Of a DNA stretch of 64,000 nucleotides, positions 1 to 8,388 are shown piece by piece. Location: positions 124,001 to 188,000 of the forward strand of contig NZ_JZKH01000003.1 of NCBI RefSeq assembly GCF_000961885.1, in the 5' to 3' direction. How positions within the stretch are numbered: the first letter of the stretch is position 1; every line of letters starts with the position of its first letter. Both the position numbers and the translations under genes were made by a program. Origin of the DNA: Streptomyces rubellomurinus. GTDB lineage: Bacteria > Actinomycetota > Actinomycetes > Streptomycetales > Streptomycetaceae. The notes beneath the pieces were generated by a model. The model had not been told where the DNA came from, did no database searches, and saw only the letters and a list, made by a program, of their open reading frames with translations.

Positions 1-1
1 C

Positions 2-1402
2 GGCAGCGGCGACGACGACCCCGACGAACGCACCGCGGCGGACTCCGCCGCTCAGGGCCGCAGCCACGCGGCCTCGTCTCCCACAGGTGCCCGCTTCACG
101 AGGCCCGGGGGGATGTTCTCCTCGCTGCGCGTTCGCAACTACCGCTACTACTTCGCCGGCCAGGTGGTGTCCAACACCGGCACCTGGATGCAGCGGATCG
201 CCCAGGACTGGCTGGTGCTCAGCCTCACCGGCAGCCCGCTCGCGGTCGGCATCACCACCGCCATGCAGTTCCTGCCGATGCTGCTGCTCGGCCTGTTCGG
301 CGGCGTGCTCGCCGACCGGATGCCCAAGCGCCGCCTGCTGGTGTACACCCAGGGCGCGATGGGCCTGCTCGCCGCGGGCCTCGCCGTGCTGACCATCGGC
401 GGCCTCGTGACGCCGTACTACGTGTACGCCTTCGCGCTGCTGCTCGGCCTGGTCACCGTGGTCGACAACCCGGCCCGGCAGGCCTTCGTCGCCGAGATGG
501 TCGGGCCGAAGGACCTCGCCAACGCCGTCAGCCTGAACGCCGCCAACTTCCAGACCGCCCGCCTGGTCGGCCCCGCCGTCGCGGGCCTGCTGATCGCCGC
601 GGTCGGCAGCGGCTGGGCCTTCGCCGTCAACGCGCTGTCCTTCGCCGCCGTGATCGGCGGGCTGCTCGCCATGCGCGAGAGCGAACTGCGCCCGACCGAG
701 CCGATCGCCCGGGAGAAGGGGCAGCTGCGGGAGGGGCTCCGGTACGTGAAGGAGCGGCCCGAGCTGGTCTGGCCGATGGTGCTCGCCGGGTTCATCGGCA
801 CCTTCGGGTTCAACTTCCCGACCCTGCTGTCCGGTTTCGCCTACGACACCTTCAAGGTCGGCGCCGGCCAGTACGGCCTGCTGAACACCGCGATGGCGGT
901 CGGCTCGCTCGCCGGCGCGCTGCTCGCCGCCCGCCGGGGCGCGCCGCGGCTGCGGCGGCTGGTCGGCGCGGCGCTGGGCTTCGGCACGCTGGAGGTGGTC
1001 GCGGCCTTCGCGCCCGACTACTGGACCTTCGCGCTGCTGCTCATGCTGATCGGGGTGTTCGGGCTGAGCTTCAACACCTCGGTCAACTCCTCGCTCCAGC
1101 TGGCCACCGACCCCGAGATGCGCGGCCGGGTGATGGGCCTGCTGGTGCTGGTCTTCACCGGCGGCACGCCGATCGGCGCCCCGATCGTCGGCTGGGTCAC
1201 CGCCTCGTACGGGCCCCGGCTCGGCCTGCTGGCCTGCGGGCTGGTGTCCGCGGCGGCCGCCGGTGCGGTCGGCCTGGTGCTGGCCCGCAGCGCGGACCTG
1301 CGGGTGCGGTTCGACCTGCACCCCGGGCGCGGCGGCCGGGTGGTGGCCTTCGTGCCGCGGACCGTCCCGGCGCGCAAGTCGGAGCTGGCAGCGGCCTGCT
1401 GA
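2..1402 (+). CDS. MFS transporter, 5' end outside window
   Basis: This is a major facilitator superfamily efflux-type permease of the MFS_3 kind. It has about 12 hydrophobic segments, an N-terminal NYRYYFAGQ entry and the loop motif GGVLADRMPKRR between helices 2 and 3, which is the typical MFS motif A. The conserved part starts at the ATG at 113, but the same frame stays open back to base 2 and encodes a hydrophilic Asp/Ser/Thr-rich stretch, so the true start is probably upstream of the window. The C-terminus carries an Arg-rich cytoplasmic tail. The substrate cannot be read from the sequence; drugs or small metabolites are usual for this group. It is followed by a bidirectional hairpin and a convergent acetyltransferase gene. 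Confidence 0.85.
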   Translation, partial: GSGDDDPDERTAADSAAQGRSHAASSPTGARFTRPGGMFSSLRVRNYRYYFAGQVVSNTGTWMQRIAQDWLVLSLTGSPLAVGITTAMQFLPMLLLGLFGGVLADRMPKRRLLVYTQGAMGLLAAGLAVLTIGGLVTPYYVYAFALLLGLVTVVDNPARQAFVAEMVGPKDLANAVSLNAANFQTARLVGPAVAGLLIAAVGSGWAFAVNALSFAAVIGGLLAMRESELRPTEPIAREKGQLREGLRYVKERPELVWPMVLAGFIGTFGFNFPTLLSGFAYDTFKVGAGQYGLLNTAMAVGSLAGALLAARRGAPRLRRLVGAALGFGTLEVVAAFAPDYWTFALLLMLIGVFGLSFNTSVNSSLQLATDPEMRGRVMGLLVLVFTGGTPIGAPIVGWVTASYGPRLGLLACGLVSAAAAGAVGLVLARSADLRVRFDLHPGRGGRVVAFVPRTVPARKSELAAAC

Positions 1403-1412
1403 TGATGCGTCA

Positions 1413-1444
1413 GGAAGTCCCGGGGGCCTGCCTCCGGGACTTCC
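1413..1444. terminator. bidirectional hairpin terminator
   Basis: An 11-bp perfect stem (GGAAGTCCCGG paired with CCGGGACTTCC) and a 10-nt loop lie 10 bases after the MFS stop and 10 bases after the convergent GNAT stop. There is no long T tract, as is usual for actinobacterial terminators. Confidence 0.7.
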
Positions 1445-1454
1445 CGACTGATCG

Positions 1455-1973
1455 TCAGACCCGGATCTCCAGCACCTGGCCGGGCCACATGCCGGACGGC
1501 TGCTCGACCTCGAAGCTCACGGTCTCGGTGAAGCCGAGCGCCCGGTACTGGCCGACCAGCTTGCGGTCGTTGCCCGCGTAGCAGTCCACCCGCAGCAGGC
1601 CGATGCCGCGCCGGCGGGTCTCCTCGACCGCGTCGGCGACCAGCGCGGCGCCGATGCCGGAGCCCTTGCGGGTGCGGTCGGTGACCAGCAGGCGGAGGTA
1701 GAGCTCGCGCTCGTCCACGGCGGGGATCCACTTGCCGCGGTCCTCGTTGAGCACGCAGCAGCCGACCGTCCGGCCGTCCTCGTCCACGGCGAGGCGGACC
1801 AGGAAGGGCTCGGAGGCGTAGGAGGTGATCTGGTCGACGCGGGCCGGGTTGGCGCTGAAGGGCTGGTCGCCCCACTGGCCGGCGCGGTCGTCGGCCGTCA
1901 GCCAGGAGACGGCGCCGTCGAGCAGGGACAGGATGTCGGGGACGTCCGCGGGCCCCCCGTTGCGGATGTTCAT
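1455..1973 (-). CDS. GNAT family N-acetyltransferase
   Basis: The 172-residue product is a single GNAT domain. The acetyl-CoA binding motif A is visible as VTDRTRKGSGIGAAL (a variant of the R/Q-x-x-G-x-G/A signature), followed by the late RALGFTE motif. The ATG at 1973 is preferred because an AAGG-type ribosome site sits about eight bases upstream; frames extending further into the divergent gene are shadows. It is transcribed away from the phosphodiesterase gene at 2020, and the two share a 46-bp gap. The acceptor substrate is unknown. Confidence 0.85.
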   Translation of the reverse strand: MNIRNGGPADVPDILSLLDGAVSWLTADDRAGQWGDQPFSANPARVDQITSYASEPFLVRLAVDEDGRTVGCCVLNEDRGKWIPAVDERELYLRLLVTDRTRKGSGIGAALVADAVEETRRRGIGLLRVDCYAGNDRKLVGQYRALGFTETVSFEVEQPSGMWPGQVLEIRV

Positions 1974-2019
1974 GGAAAACCTTTCTACACCGAAAGGTCG
2001 AACGCGGGAAGATTGATCC

Positions 2020-2607
2020 ATGAGGCTGTTCGTGGCGGTACTCCCACCGGTCAGGGCGCTGCAGGAACTCTCCGACGCGGTCGCGCCGGTGCGCGGGCTG
2101 CCCGGGGCGGACCGGCTGCGCTGGACCACCGTGGAGGGCTGGCACCTCACCCTGGCCTTCCTCGGCGAGGTGGCGCCCGACCGGCTGCCGGAGCTGGAGG
2201 AGGGCCTGGCCGCCGTCGCCGAGGTCCACGAGGCGCACCGGCTGCGGATCGCGGGCTCCGGCCGGTTCGGCGACCGGGTGCTCTGGGCGGGCGTGGACGG
2301 CCAGACCTGGGCCCTGCGCCGGCTCGCCGAGGCCGTCACCCAGGCGACCGCCGAGCTCACCGGGGAGACCGACTCCTACGTCTTCCACCCGCACCTCACG
2401 CTCGCCCGGGCCGGCTCCGCGCGCGGCCACCGGCGGGCCGTCCAGCGGGTCGCGGCGGCCGAGCTGGAGGCCCTGGCGGCGGCGCTGGCGGACTACCGGG
2501 GGCCGGAGTGGGAGGCCGCCGAGCTGCACCTGATGCGGAGCGACCTGGACGGGGGCTTCGCCCACTACGAGTCGCTGCGCTCGTGGGCGCTGGCCGACTG
2601 GAGCTGA
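2020..2607 (+). CDS. thpR: RNA 2',3'-cyclic phosphodiesterase
   Basis: This 195-residue protein belongs to the 2H phosphoesterase (LigT/ThpR) family, which hydrolyses 2',3'-cyclic phosphodiesters at RNA ends. The two catalytic HxT/S motifs are present: HLTL in the first half (WHLTLAFLGEV) and HLTL in the second (FHPHLTLARAG). It begins with the family-typical MRLFVAVLPP. Length is normal. It is divergent from the GNAT gene and 47 bases ahead of a tiny membrane protein. Confidence 0.9.
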   Translation: MRLFVAVLPPVRALQELSDAVAPVRGLPGADRLRWTTVEGWHLTLAFLGEVAPDRLPELEEGLAAVAEVHEAHRLRIAGSGRFGDRVLWAGVDGQTWALRRLAEAVTQATAELTGETDSYVFHPHLTLARAGSARGHRRAVQRVAAAELEALAAALADYRGPEWEAAELHLMRSDLDGGFAHYESLRSWALADWS

Positions 2608-2654
2608 GGGCCGCCGGTCGGCGCGGGTGCGGGGCGGAGGTACGCTCGTTGACC

Positions 2655-2744
2655 GTGGATCCCAAGACTCGTATGCGCATCGTCTCCGGCACCCTGGTGC
2701 TGCTGCTGGTCGTCGTGCTGATCAGCTCACTGGTCAATCGCTGA
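2655..2744 (+). CDS. small single-span membrane protein
   Basis: A 29-codon reading frame encodes a short basic N-terminus followed by one hydrophobic helix (TLVLLLVVVLISSLVNR). GTG at 2655 gives MDPKTR...; a TTG at 2649 is also in frame and is better spaced from the GGAGG at 2636-2640, so the start is uncertain by two codons. The stop is followed after 29 bases by a strong hairpin. The function is unknown. The ribosome site, hydrophobicity and terminator support it as a real gene. Confidence 0.6.
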   Translation: MDPKTRMRIVSGTLVLLLVVVLISSLVNR

Positions 2745-2773
2745 GGCCTGTTGCGGAAGCCCGGCAACGGAGG

Positions 2774-2801
2774 AGGGCCACCGCCCGCAGGCGGTGGCCC
2801 T
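2774..2801. terminator. hairpin terminator
   Basis: A perfect 12-bp stem (AGGGCCACCGCC with its complement) closes a 4-nt loop downstream of the thpR/small-protein unit. It can also serve serC from the other side. Confidence 0.75.
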
Positions 2802-2811
2802 CAGTCGCGCT

Positions 2812-2896
2812 CGGGTGCCGGCTTTCCGGGTGCCGGGCTTTCCGGTGCCGGCTTCGGGTGCCGACTTCCGGTGCCGGCTTCCGGCGCCGGCTTTCC
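2812..2896. repeat. degenerate tandem repeat, unit about 12-15 bp
   Basis: The unit GGTGCCGGCTTTCC recurs about six times with small insertions and changes between the terminator and the serC stop. It lies outside any gene. Unit length varies, which suggests slippage rather than a protein-coding repeat. Confidence 0.65.
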
Positions 2897-2898
2897 GC

Positions 2899-4032
<1,134 letters not shown>

Positions 4033-4110
4033 CTACCGGCCGGGCCCGGGGCCGGATACGGTCGTCCGCCCGCTGAGACTGTGATCTCGACTGCTCGACG
4101 GTGTGCGAAC

Positions 4111-4138
4111 AGCGGGCCCGGCCGGAGCCGGACCCGCT
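4111..4138 (-). terminator. hairpin terminator after citrate synthase gene
   Basis: A 12-bp stem with one mismatch and a 4-nt loop (CGGA) lies 37 bases beyond the stop of the minus-strand citrate synthase gene and before the serC promoter region. Confidence 0.5.
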
Positions 4139-4174
4139 GGTCAGAGTGCTGCAGTGACGGTTCGCCGGGTGCGC

Positions 4175-5275
4175 TCAGCGCGCGATGGCGTCCCAGCCCT
4201 CGATCGCCTCGGGGCGGCGCGGGCCCGGGCCGATGTAGCGCGCGGAGGGGCGCACGAGCCGGCCCGTGCGCTTCTGCTCCAGGATGTGCGCCGACCAGCC
4301 GGCGGTGCGCGCGCAGGTGAACATCGAGGTGAACATGTGCGCCGGCACCTCGGCGAAGTCCAGCATGATCGCGGCCCAGAACTCCACGTTGGTGGCCAGC
4401 ACGCGGTCCGGACGGCGGTTGTGCAGCTCCTCCAGGGCCGCCTTCTCCAGCGCCTCGGCGACCTCGAAGCGCGGCGCGCCGAGCTCCTTGGCGGTGCGGC
4501 GCAGCACGCGGGCGCGCGGGTCCTCGGCGCGGTAGACGCGGTGGCCGAAGCCCATCAGGCGCTCGCCCTTGTCCAGCGCGTTCTTCACCCACGCGGTCGC
4601 GTCGCCGGTGCGCTCGATCTCCTCGATCATGCCGAGCACGCGGGACGGGGCGCCGCCGTGCAGCGGGCCGGACATCGCGCCGACCGCGCCGGACAGCGCG
4701 GCCGCGACGTCGGCGCCGGTGGAGGCGATGACCCGGGCGGTGAAGGTGGAGGCGTTCATGCCGTGCTCGGCGGCGGACGTCCAGTAGGCGTCGACGGCCT
4801 TGACGTGCTTCGGGTCCGGCTCGCCGCGCCAGCGGATCATGAAGCGCTCGACGACCGTCTCGGCCTTGTCGATCTCGCTCTGCGGGACCATCGGCAGGCC
4901 CTGGCCGCGGGCCGACTGGGCGACGTACGACAGCGCCATCACGGCGGCCCGGGCCAGGTCGTCCCGGGCCTGGTCGGCGTCGATGTCGAGCAGCGGCTTC
5001 AGGCCCCAGACCGGGGCGAGCATGGCGAGCGCGGACTGCACGTCGACCCGGATGTCACCCGAGTGCACCGGGATCGGGAACGGCTCGGCGGCCGGCAGGC
5101 CGGGGTTGAACTTGCCGTCCACCAGCAGGCCCCAGACGTGGCCGAAGGAGACCTTGCCGACCAGGTCGTCGATGTCGACACCGCGGTACCGCAGGGCGCC
5201 GCCTTCCCGGTCGGGCTCGGCGATCTCGCTCTCGAACGCGACGACTCCCTCAAGCCCGGGTACGAAATCGGACAT
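4175..5275 (-). CDS. citrate synthase family protein with Asp-to-Glu change
   Basis: This 366-residue enzyme has the citrate synthase fold, which condenses oxaloacetate and acetyl-CoA. The signature GFGHRVYRAEDPR is intact and an earlier catalytic histidine region AAEHGMNAST is present. The third catalytic position, normally Asp in N-V-D-F, reads N-V-E-F (Glu at residue about 298). It resembles the second citrate synthase of Streptomyces, adjacent to and divergent from pdxH as in S. coelicolor. Activity as a true citrate synthase is likely but not certain given the substitution; a methylcitrate synthase or paralogue role is possible. Confidence 0.88.
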   Translation of the reverse strand: MSDFVPGLEGVVAFESEIAEPDREGGALRYRGVDIDDLVGKVSFGHVWGLLVDGKFNPGLPAAEPFPIPVHSGDIRVDVQSALAMLAPVWGLKPLLDIDADQARDDLARAAVMALSYVAQSARGQGLPMVPQSEIDKAETVVERFMIRWRGEPDPKHVKAVDAYWTSAAEHGMNASTFTARVIASTGADVAAALSGAVGAMSGPLHGGAPSRVLGMIEEIERTGDATAWVKNALDKGERLMGFGHRVYRAEDPRARVLRRTAKELGAPRFEVAEALEKAALEELHNRRPDRVLATNVEFWAAIMLDFAEVPAHMFTSMFTCARTAGWSAHILEQKRTGRLVRPSARYIGPGPRRPEAIEGWDAIAR

Positions 5276-5630
5276 GCGACGGCTCCTTCAGTTCTGCGAT
5301 CGGCGCTCCGCCGTGGTGGGGCGGCGCGCCAGTGACCGAATGGTGGTTGGCACTCGGTGCCAGAGTGACAGGCACGGGGTGCATTGCGCCATACACCACA
5401 GCGGTGATGTTGCCCGGCGGACCGCTTGACTTTCCCGTCAGGCTCCGCCGAACGGCCGCAGGGCGCGCGGGTCGGGGCCGAGGCCCCGGGACGGAATGCC
5501 TCGGTACCGGACAATTCCCCGCACGACGGGCGGCCAAGCGGTGGCGAGCCACCTTATCCCCGACCGTGGTTCGCCAGTCGGTCGCGGCATGGAGCGGCGT
5601 CGGTTGCTTGTCGTACGGGATGATGTTGGC
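5276..5630. promoter_or_regulatory. divergent intergenic region, citrate synthase / pdxH
   Basis: No gene is supported in these 355 bases; the reading frames here are GC shadows. The region must carry both divergent promoters. A TTGACT hexamer near 5428 is a possible -35 element, but no convincing matching -10 or known operator was identified. Confidence 0.4.
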
Positions 5631-6365
5631 GTGCAGACCCCGGAACGCGCCCAGTCGACGCCCCTGAGCCCCGCCCCCCGGACCCCGGCCGTCACGGCCG
5701 AGGAGGCCCGACCCGGGCCGGACCTCACCGTGATGCGCAAGCACTACACCCACGAGGGCCTCGGCGAGGACCAGCTGGCACCCGACCCGATCGCCCAGTT
5801 CACCCGCTGGTTCCACGAGGCGGACGACTCCGGCGTGGTCGAGCCCAACGCCATGGTGCTCTCCACCGCCGACGCCGAGGGCCGGCCCAGCGCCCGTACC
5901 GTCCTGCTCAAGGGCTTCGACGCGCGCGGCTTCGTCTTCTACACCAACTACGGCTCCCAGAAGGGCGCCGAACTCGCCGCCAACCCGCACGCCGCCCTGC
6001 TGTTCCCCTGGATCGCCCTGGCCCGCCAGGTCATCGTCCAGGGCCGGGTCGAGAAGGTCGGCCGCGACGAGACCGCCGCCTACTTCCGCACCCGCCCGCA
6101 CGGCTCCCAGCTCGGCGCCTGGGCCAGCGAGCAGTCCAGCCCCGTCGACGACCGCGAGGTCCTGGAACAGCGCTACGCCGACCTCGAACGCCGCTACCCC
6201 GAGGGCGAGGGCGTACCCGTCCCGCCGTTCTGGGGCGGCTACCGCGTCATCCCGGAGAGCATCGAGTTCTGGCAGGGCCGCGCCAACCGGCTGCACGACC
6301 GGCTCCGCTACCTCGCCGACCCGGCCGCCCCGACCGGCTGGCGGGTGGAGCGCCTCTGCCCGTAG
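5631..6365 (+). CDS. pdxH: pyridoxamine 5'-phosphate oxidase
   Basis: PdxH oxidises pyridoxine or pyridoxamine phosphate to PLP using FMN. The conserved segments are in order: [35 protein letters not shown] (FMN binding), [26 protein letters not shown] and the C-terminal PPFWGGYRV...[12 protein letters not shown]...W...RLCP. Using GTG at 5631 gives 244 residues; the ATG at 5733 would remove a 34-residue Pro/Thr-rich leader and start at the conserved block. Neither start has a strong ribosome site. It is divergent from the citrate synthase gene, an arrangement also known in Streptomyces coelicolor. Confidence 0.92.
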   Translation: MQTPERAQSTPLSPAPRTPAVTAEEARPGPDLTVMRKHYTHEGLGEDQLAPDPIAQFTRWFHEADDSGVVEPNAMVLSTADAEGRPSARTVLLKGFDARGFVFYTNYGSQKGAELAANPHAALLFPWIALARQVIVQGRVEKVGRDETAAYFRTRPHGSQLGAWASEQSSPVDDREVLEQRYADLERRYPEGEGVPVPPFWGGYRVIPESIEFWQGRANRLHDRLRYLADPAAPTGWRVERLCP

Positions 6366-6453
6366 CGCGGCGGGGCGGGGCGGGGGACGGGTGGCGCGCT
6401 GTGGCGTGCTCTGGCGTCGGCTGGCGAGGCTCGGGGGCCGTGACCGCGCCGAA

Positions 6454-6493
6454 CTGATGGTCCGTCACGGACGACCTCCGGCGTGTAGGATGC
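6454..6493 (+). promoter_or_regulatory. fxsA1 promoter module (shared with HExxH gene)
   Basis: A 17-bp element CTGATGGTCCGTCACGG (6454-6470), containing a near-palindrome TGATGG-N-CCGTCA, is followed by GTAGGATGC, in which TAGGAT (6486-6491) looks like a -10 box. The same two blocks at almost the same spacing stand before the HExxH gene at 13646-13686. The fxsA1 start is about 48 bases past the expected transcription start. Confidence 0.65.
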
Positions 6494-6545
6494 TGCCCGT
6501 TCCGGCAGGCAGCCCGCGGCGCCGGCGCGATCGAGTGAGGGACTG

Positions 6546-6737
6546 ATGGGCGTCACCGATGCGGACACCGCCGCTGGACTCGGCTCTGACCTGGTCGACG
6601 TCGCCGCCCTGTCGCTCGACGAACTCGACGCCCTCCCCGATACCGTCCTCGGCGACCTGCTGCGCCGAGTGGTCGCGGACGCCCTGACCCCCGGCGCCGA
6701 GCCGCTCGCCGCCTTCCAGTCGGCGCTCGATCTCTAG
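6546..6737 (+). CDS. fxsA: FxsA1, FxSxx-type precursor peptide
   Basis: The 63-residue product has an acidic, Leu-rich leader (VAALSLDELDALPDTVLGDLLRRVV) and a short C-terminal core AAFQSALDL. FxsA peptides normally end exactly as Phe-x-Ser-x-x. Here F-Q-S is followed by A-L and then two further residues (D-L), so the tail is extended by two. FxsB-type radical SAM enzymes of this family join Phe and the residue two positions on into a cyclophane. A GAGGG ribosome site precedes the ATG. It is the first gene of locus 1 and has its own recognisable promoter. Confidence 0.82.
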   Translation: MGVTDADTAAGLGSDLVDVAALSLDELDALPDTVLGDLLRRVVADALTPGAEPLAAFQSALDL

Positions 6738-6924
6738 TTCCCCCCCGCGGCGCGCTTCGATGCGCCGGGTGCGCTCCCGAGCGCGGGCGTGCGCCTGACC
6801 CCCGGTTAAACCCCCCTGTGGCGGGTGAATCCGCCAACTTCCCAGTAAAGCTGGTGGAGTTCACGACATGCTGGGTATGAGACCAGCGCCGTCGCGGCAT
6901 GTCGGGTTCGGGGGGAAACGGGTG
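6738..6924. promoter_or_regulatory. gap between fxsA1 and fxsC1
   Basis: This 187-base gap contains no gene beyond a possible N-terminal extension of FxsC1 from the ATG at 6868. A short AT-richer stretch near 6805-6850 may hold a second promoter. Confidence 0.3.
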
Positions 6925-8388
6925 ATGGAGCGGGATCAGCGGCAAGCGCAGGACGCGGGGGACCAGCCGGACCAGCGGCCGTACTTCTTCTTCAGCTACG
7001 CGCGTCGGGACTACGTGGCGGAGGACGCCTTCGTCGACCAGTTCTTCAACGACCTGCGCGACGAACTCGGCCGGATGCAGCCGGGCGCGCGTGCCGACGA
7101 ACTCGCCTACCGGGACACCGAACGGCTGCGGGTCGGCGACGACTGGGCCCAGCAGCTCGCCCGGATGCTCGGCCGCTGCCGCGCCCTGGTCGCGCTCTAC
7201 TCGCCCGCCTACTTCGCCAGCGACTACTGCGGCAAGGAGTGGACGGCGTTCCGCGGACGCGTCCGGCGCCACCACGAGCAGCACGGCGAACACGTCGCGG
7301 CCCTGATCCCGGTGCTCTGGGAGCCCGTCGCCCCGGGCGAGCTGCACGAGGAGGTCACCAAGATCCAGTGGGCCCAGCCGGACATGGGCGAGGCCTACGC
7401 CCGGTACGGGCTGCGCGCGCTGCTGCGCACCGACCCCGGCGGCGAGGCCTACCGGAAGATCGTCCGGGTGGTCGCCGGGCGGGTGAAGGTCGCCGCCGAC
7501 CGCCGGCTCGCCGACCTGCAGGAGTTCGACCTCGGCGCGGTGCGCGGCTACTTCCCGCCGCCCCAGCCGCCGACCGTGTCGACGCCGGAGCCGTCCTCCA
7601 GCCCCGGCATGGTGCGGCTGTTCATCGCCGCCGGCCGGGCCGCCGAGGCCGCCGCCGCGGGCGGCGCCCACTACGGCGCCAAGCCCTGGGACTGGGCGCC
7701 CTACCACCCGCCGACCCGGCCCTCGCTGGCGGCGCGCGCCCAGCAGGTGATCACCGCCGCCGGGCACACCACCACACTGGAGGAGATCGACGCCGGCCTC
7801 GGCGAGAAGCTGGACCAGGCCCGCGAGGACAGCCAGGTCAGCGTCCTGCTGGTCGACCCGTGGGTGGCCGGCAGCGAGCGCTACCGGGCCGCCCTGCGCG
7901 AGTACGACGACCAGAACCACCCGGTCACCGGAGTGCTGCTGCCCAGCGGCGACCAGGACCCGGCGGACGGGCCGACCCGCGAGGCGCTGTGGACCGGCGT
8001 GCGCGGGGTGTTCCGCCGCAACTGGCTGCGCCGCTTCGACCCCGACCCACTGTTCCGGGTCAAGGTCGGGCGGGACAGCTTCGACCGCGACCTCGACATC
8101 GTGGTGACGGTCGCCCAGAACAAGCTGATGGACGACAACTTCGACTGGGGCGAAGGCGGCGCCGTCTTCGGCGTAGGCCCCGGCGACGGCCCGCAGATGC
8201 CCGGCCTGGCCATCCCGCCCAGACCCGCCCCCGCCCCGCCCGGTCTGCCCGGTCTATCCGATCTGTCCGGCCTTCCCGGCCTTCCCGGCCGACGCACCCT
8301 GGACCTGCCGTACGACCTCCCCGGGCAGCGCCGGGCCGACCAGGACCGCAACGCCCCCTCGAACGGAGACGAGAGCGATGACCACTGA
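6925..8388 (+). CDS. fxsC: FxsC1, TIR-like protein
   Basis: The protein of 487 residues starts with a TIR-like domain (residues about 18-170) opened by RPYFFFSYARRDYV. The helix motif SPAYFASDYCGKEW keeps a glutamate (residue about 105) at the place of the NADase catalytic Glu of TIR domains. A second domain characteristic of FxsC follows, marked by HYGAKPWDWAPYHP and VSVLLVDPW. The C-terminal 60 residues are Pro/Gly/Leu-rich and disordered. ATG 6925 is chosen for the GGGGGGAAA ribosome site; ATG 6868 would add 19 residues. It overlaps fxsT1 by 11 bases, so the two are translationally coupled. Confidence 0.82.
   Translation: MERDQRQAQDAGDQPDQRPYFFFSYARRDYVAEDAFVDQFFNDLRDELGRMQPGARADELAYRDTERLRVGDDWAQQLARMLGRCRALVALYSPAYFASDYCGKEWTAFRGRVRRHHEQHGEHVAALIPVLWEPVAPGELHEEVTKIQWAQPDMGEAYARYGLRALLRTDPGGEAYRKIVRVVAGRVKVAADRRLADLQEFDLGAVRGYFPPPQPPTVSTPEPSSSPGMVRLFIAAGRAAEAAAAGGAHYGAKPWDWAPYHPPTRPSLAARAQQVITAAGHTTTLEEIDAGLGEKLDQAREDSQVSVLLVDPWVAGSERYRAALREYDDQNHPVTGVLLPSGDQDPADGPTREALWTGVRGVFRRNWLRRFDPDPLFRVKVGRDSFDRDLDIVVTVAQNKLMDDNFDWGEGGAVFGVGPGDGPQMPGLAIPPRPAPAPPGLPGLSDLSGLPGLPGRRTLDLPYDLPGQRRADQDRNAPSNGDESDDH

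Noticed and set aside
5496..5630. Upstream ATG extension of pdxH from 5496
   Set aside because: The added residues are Arg/Gly-rich, without similarity, and overlap the promoter region; GTG 5631 or ATG 5733 is more likely.
6457..6546. A 29-codon ORF between the shared promoter block and fxsA1, with TGATG overlap
   Set aside because: The ATG lies inside the promoter element and the matching region before the HExxH gene has an early stop, so the frame is not conserved.
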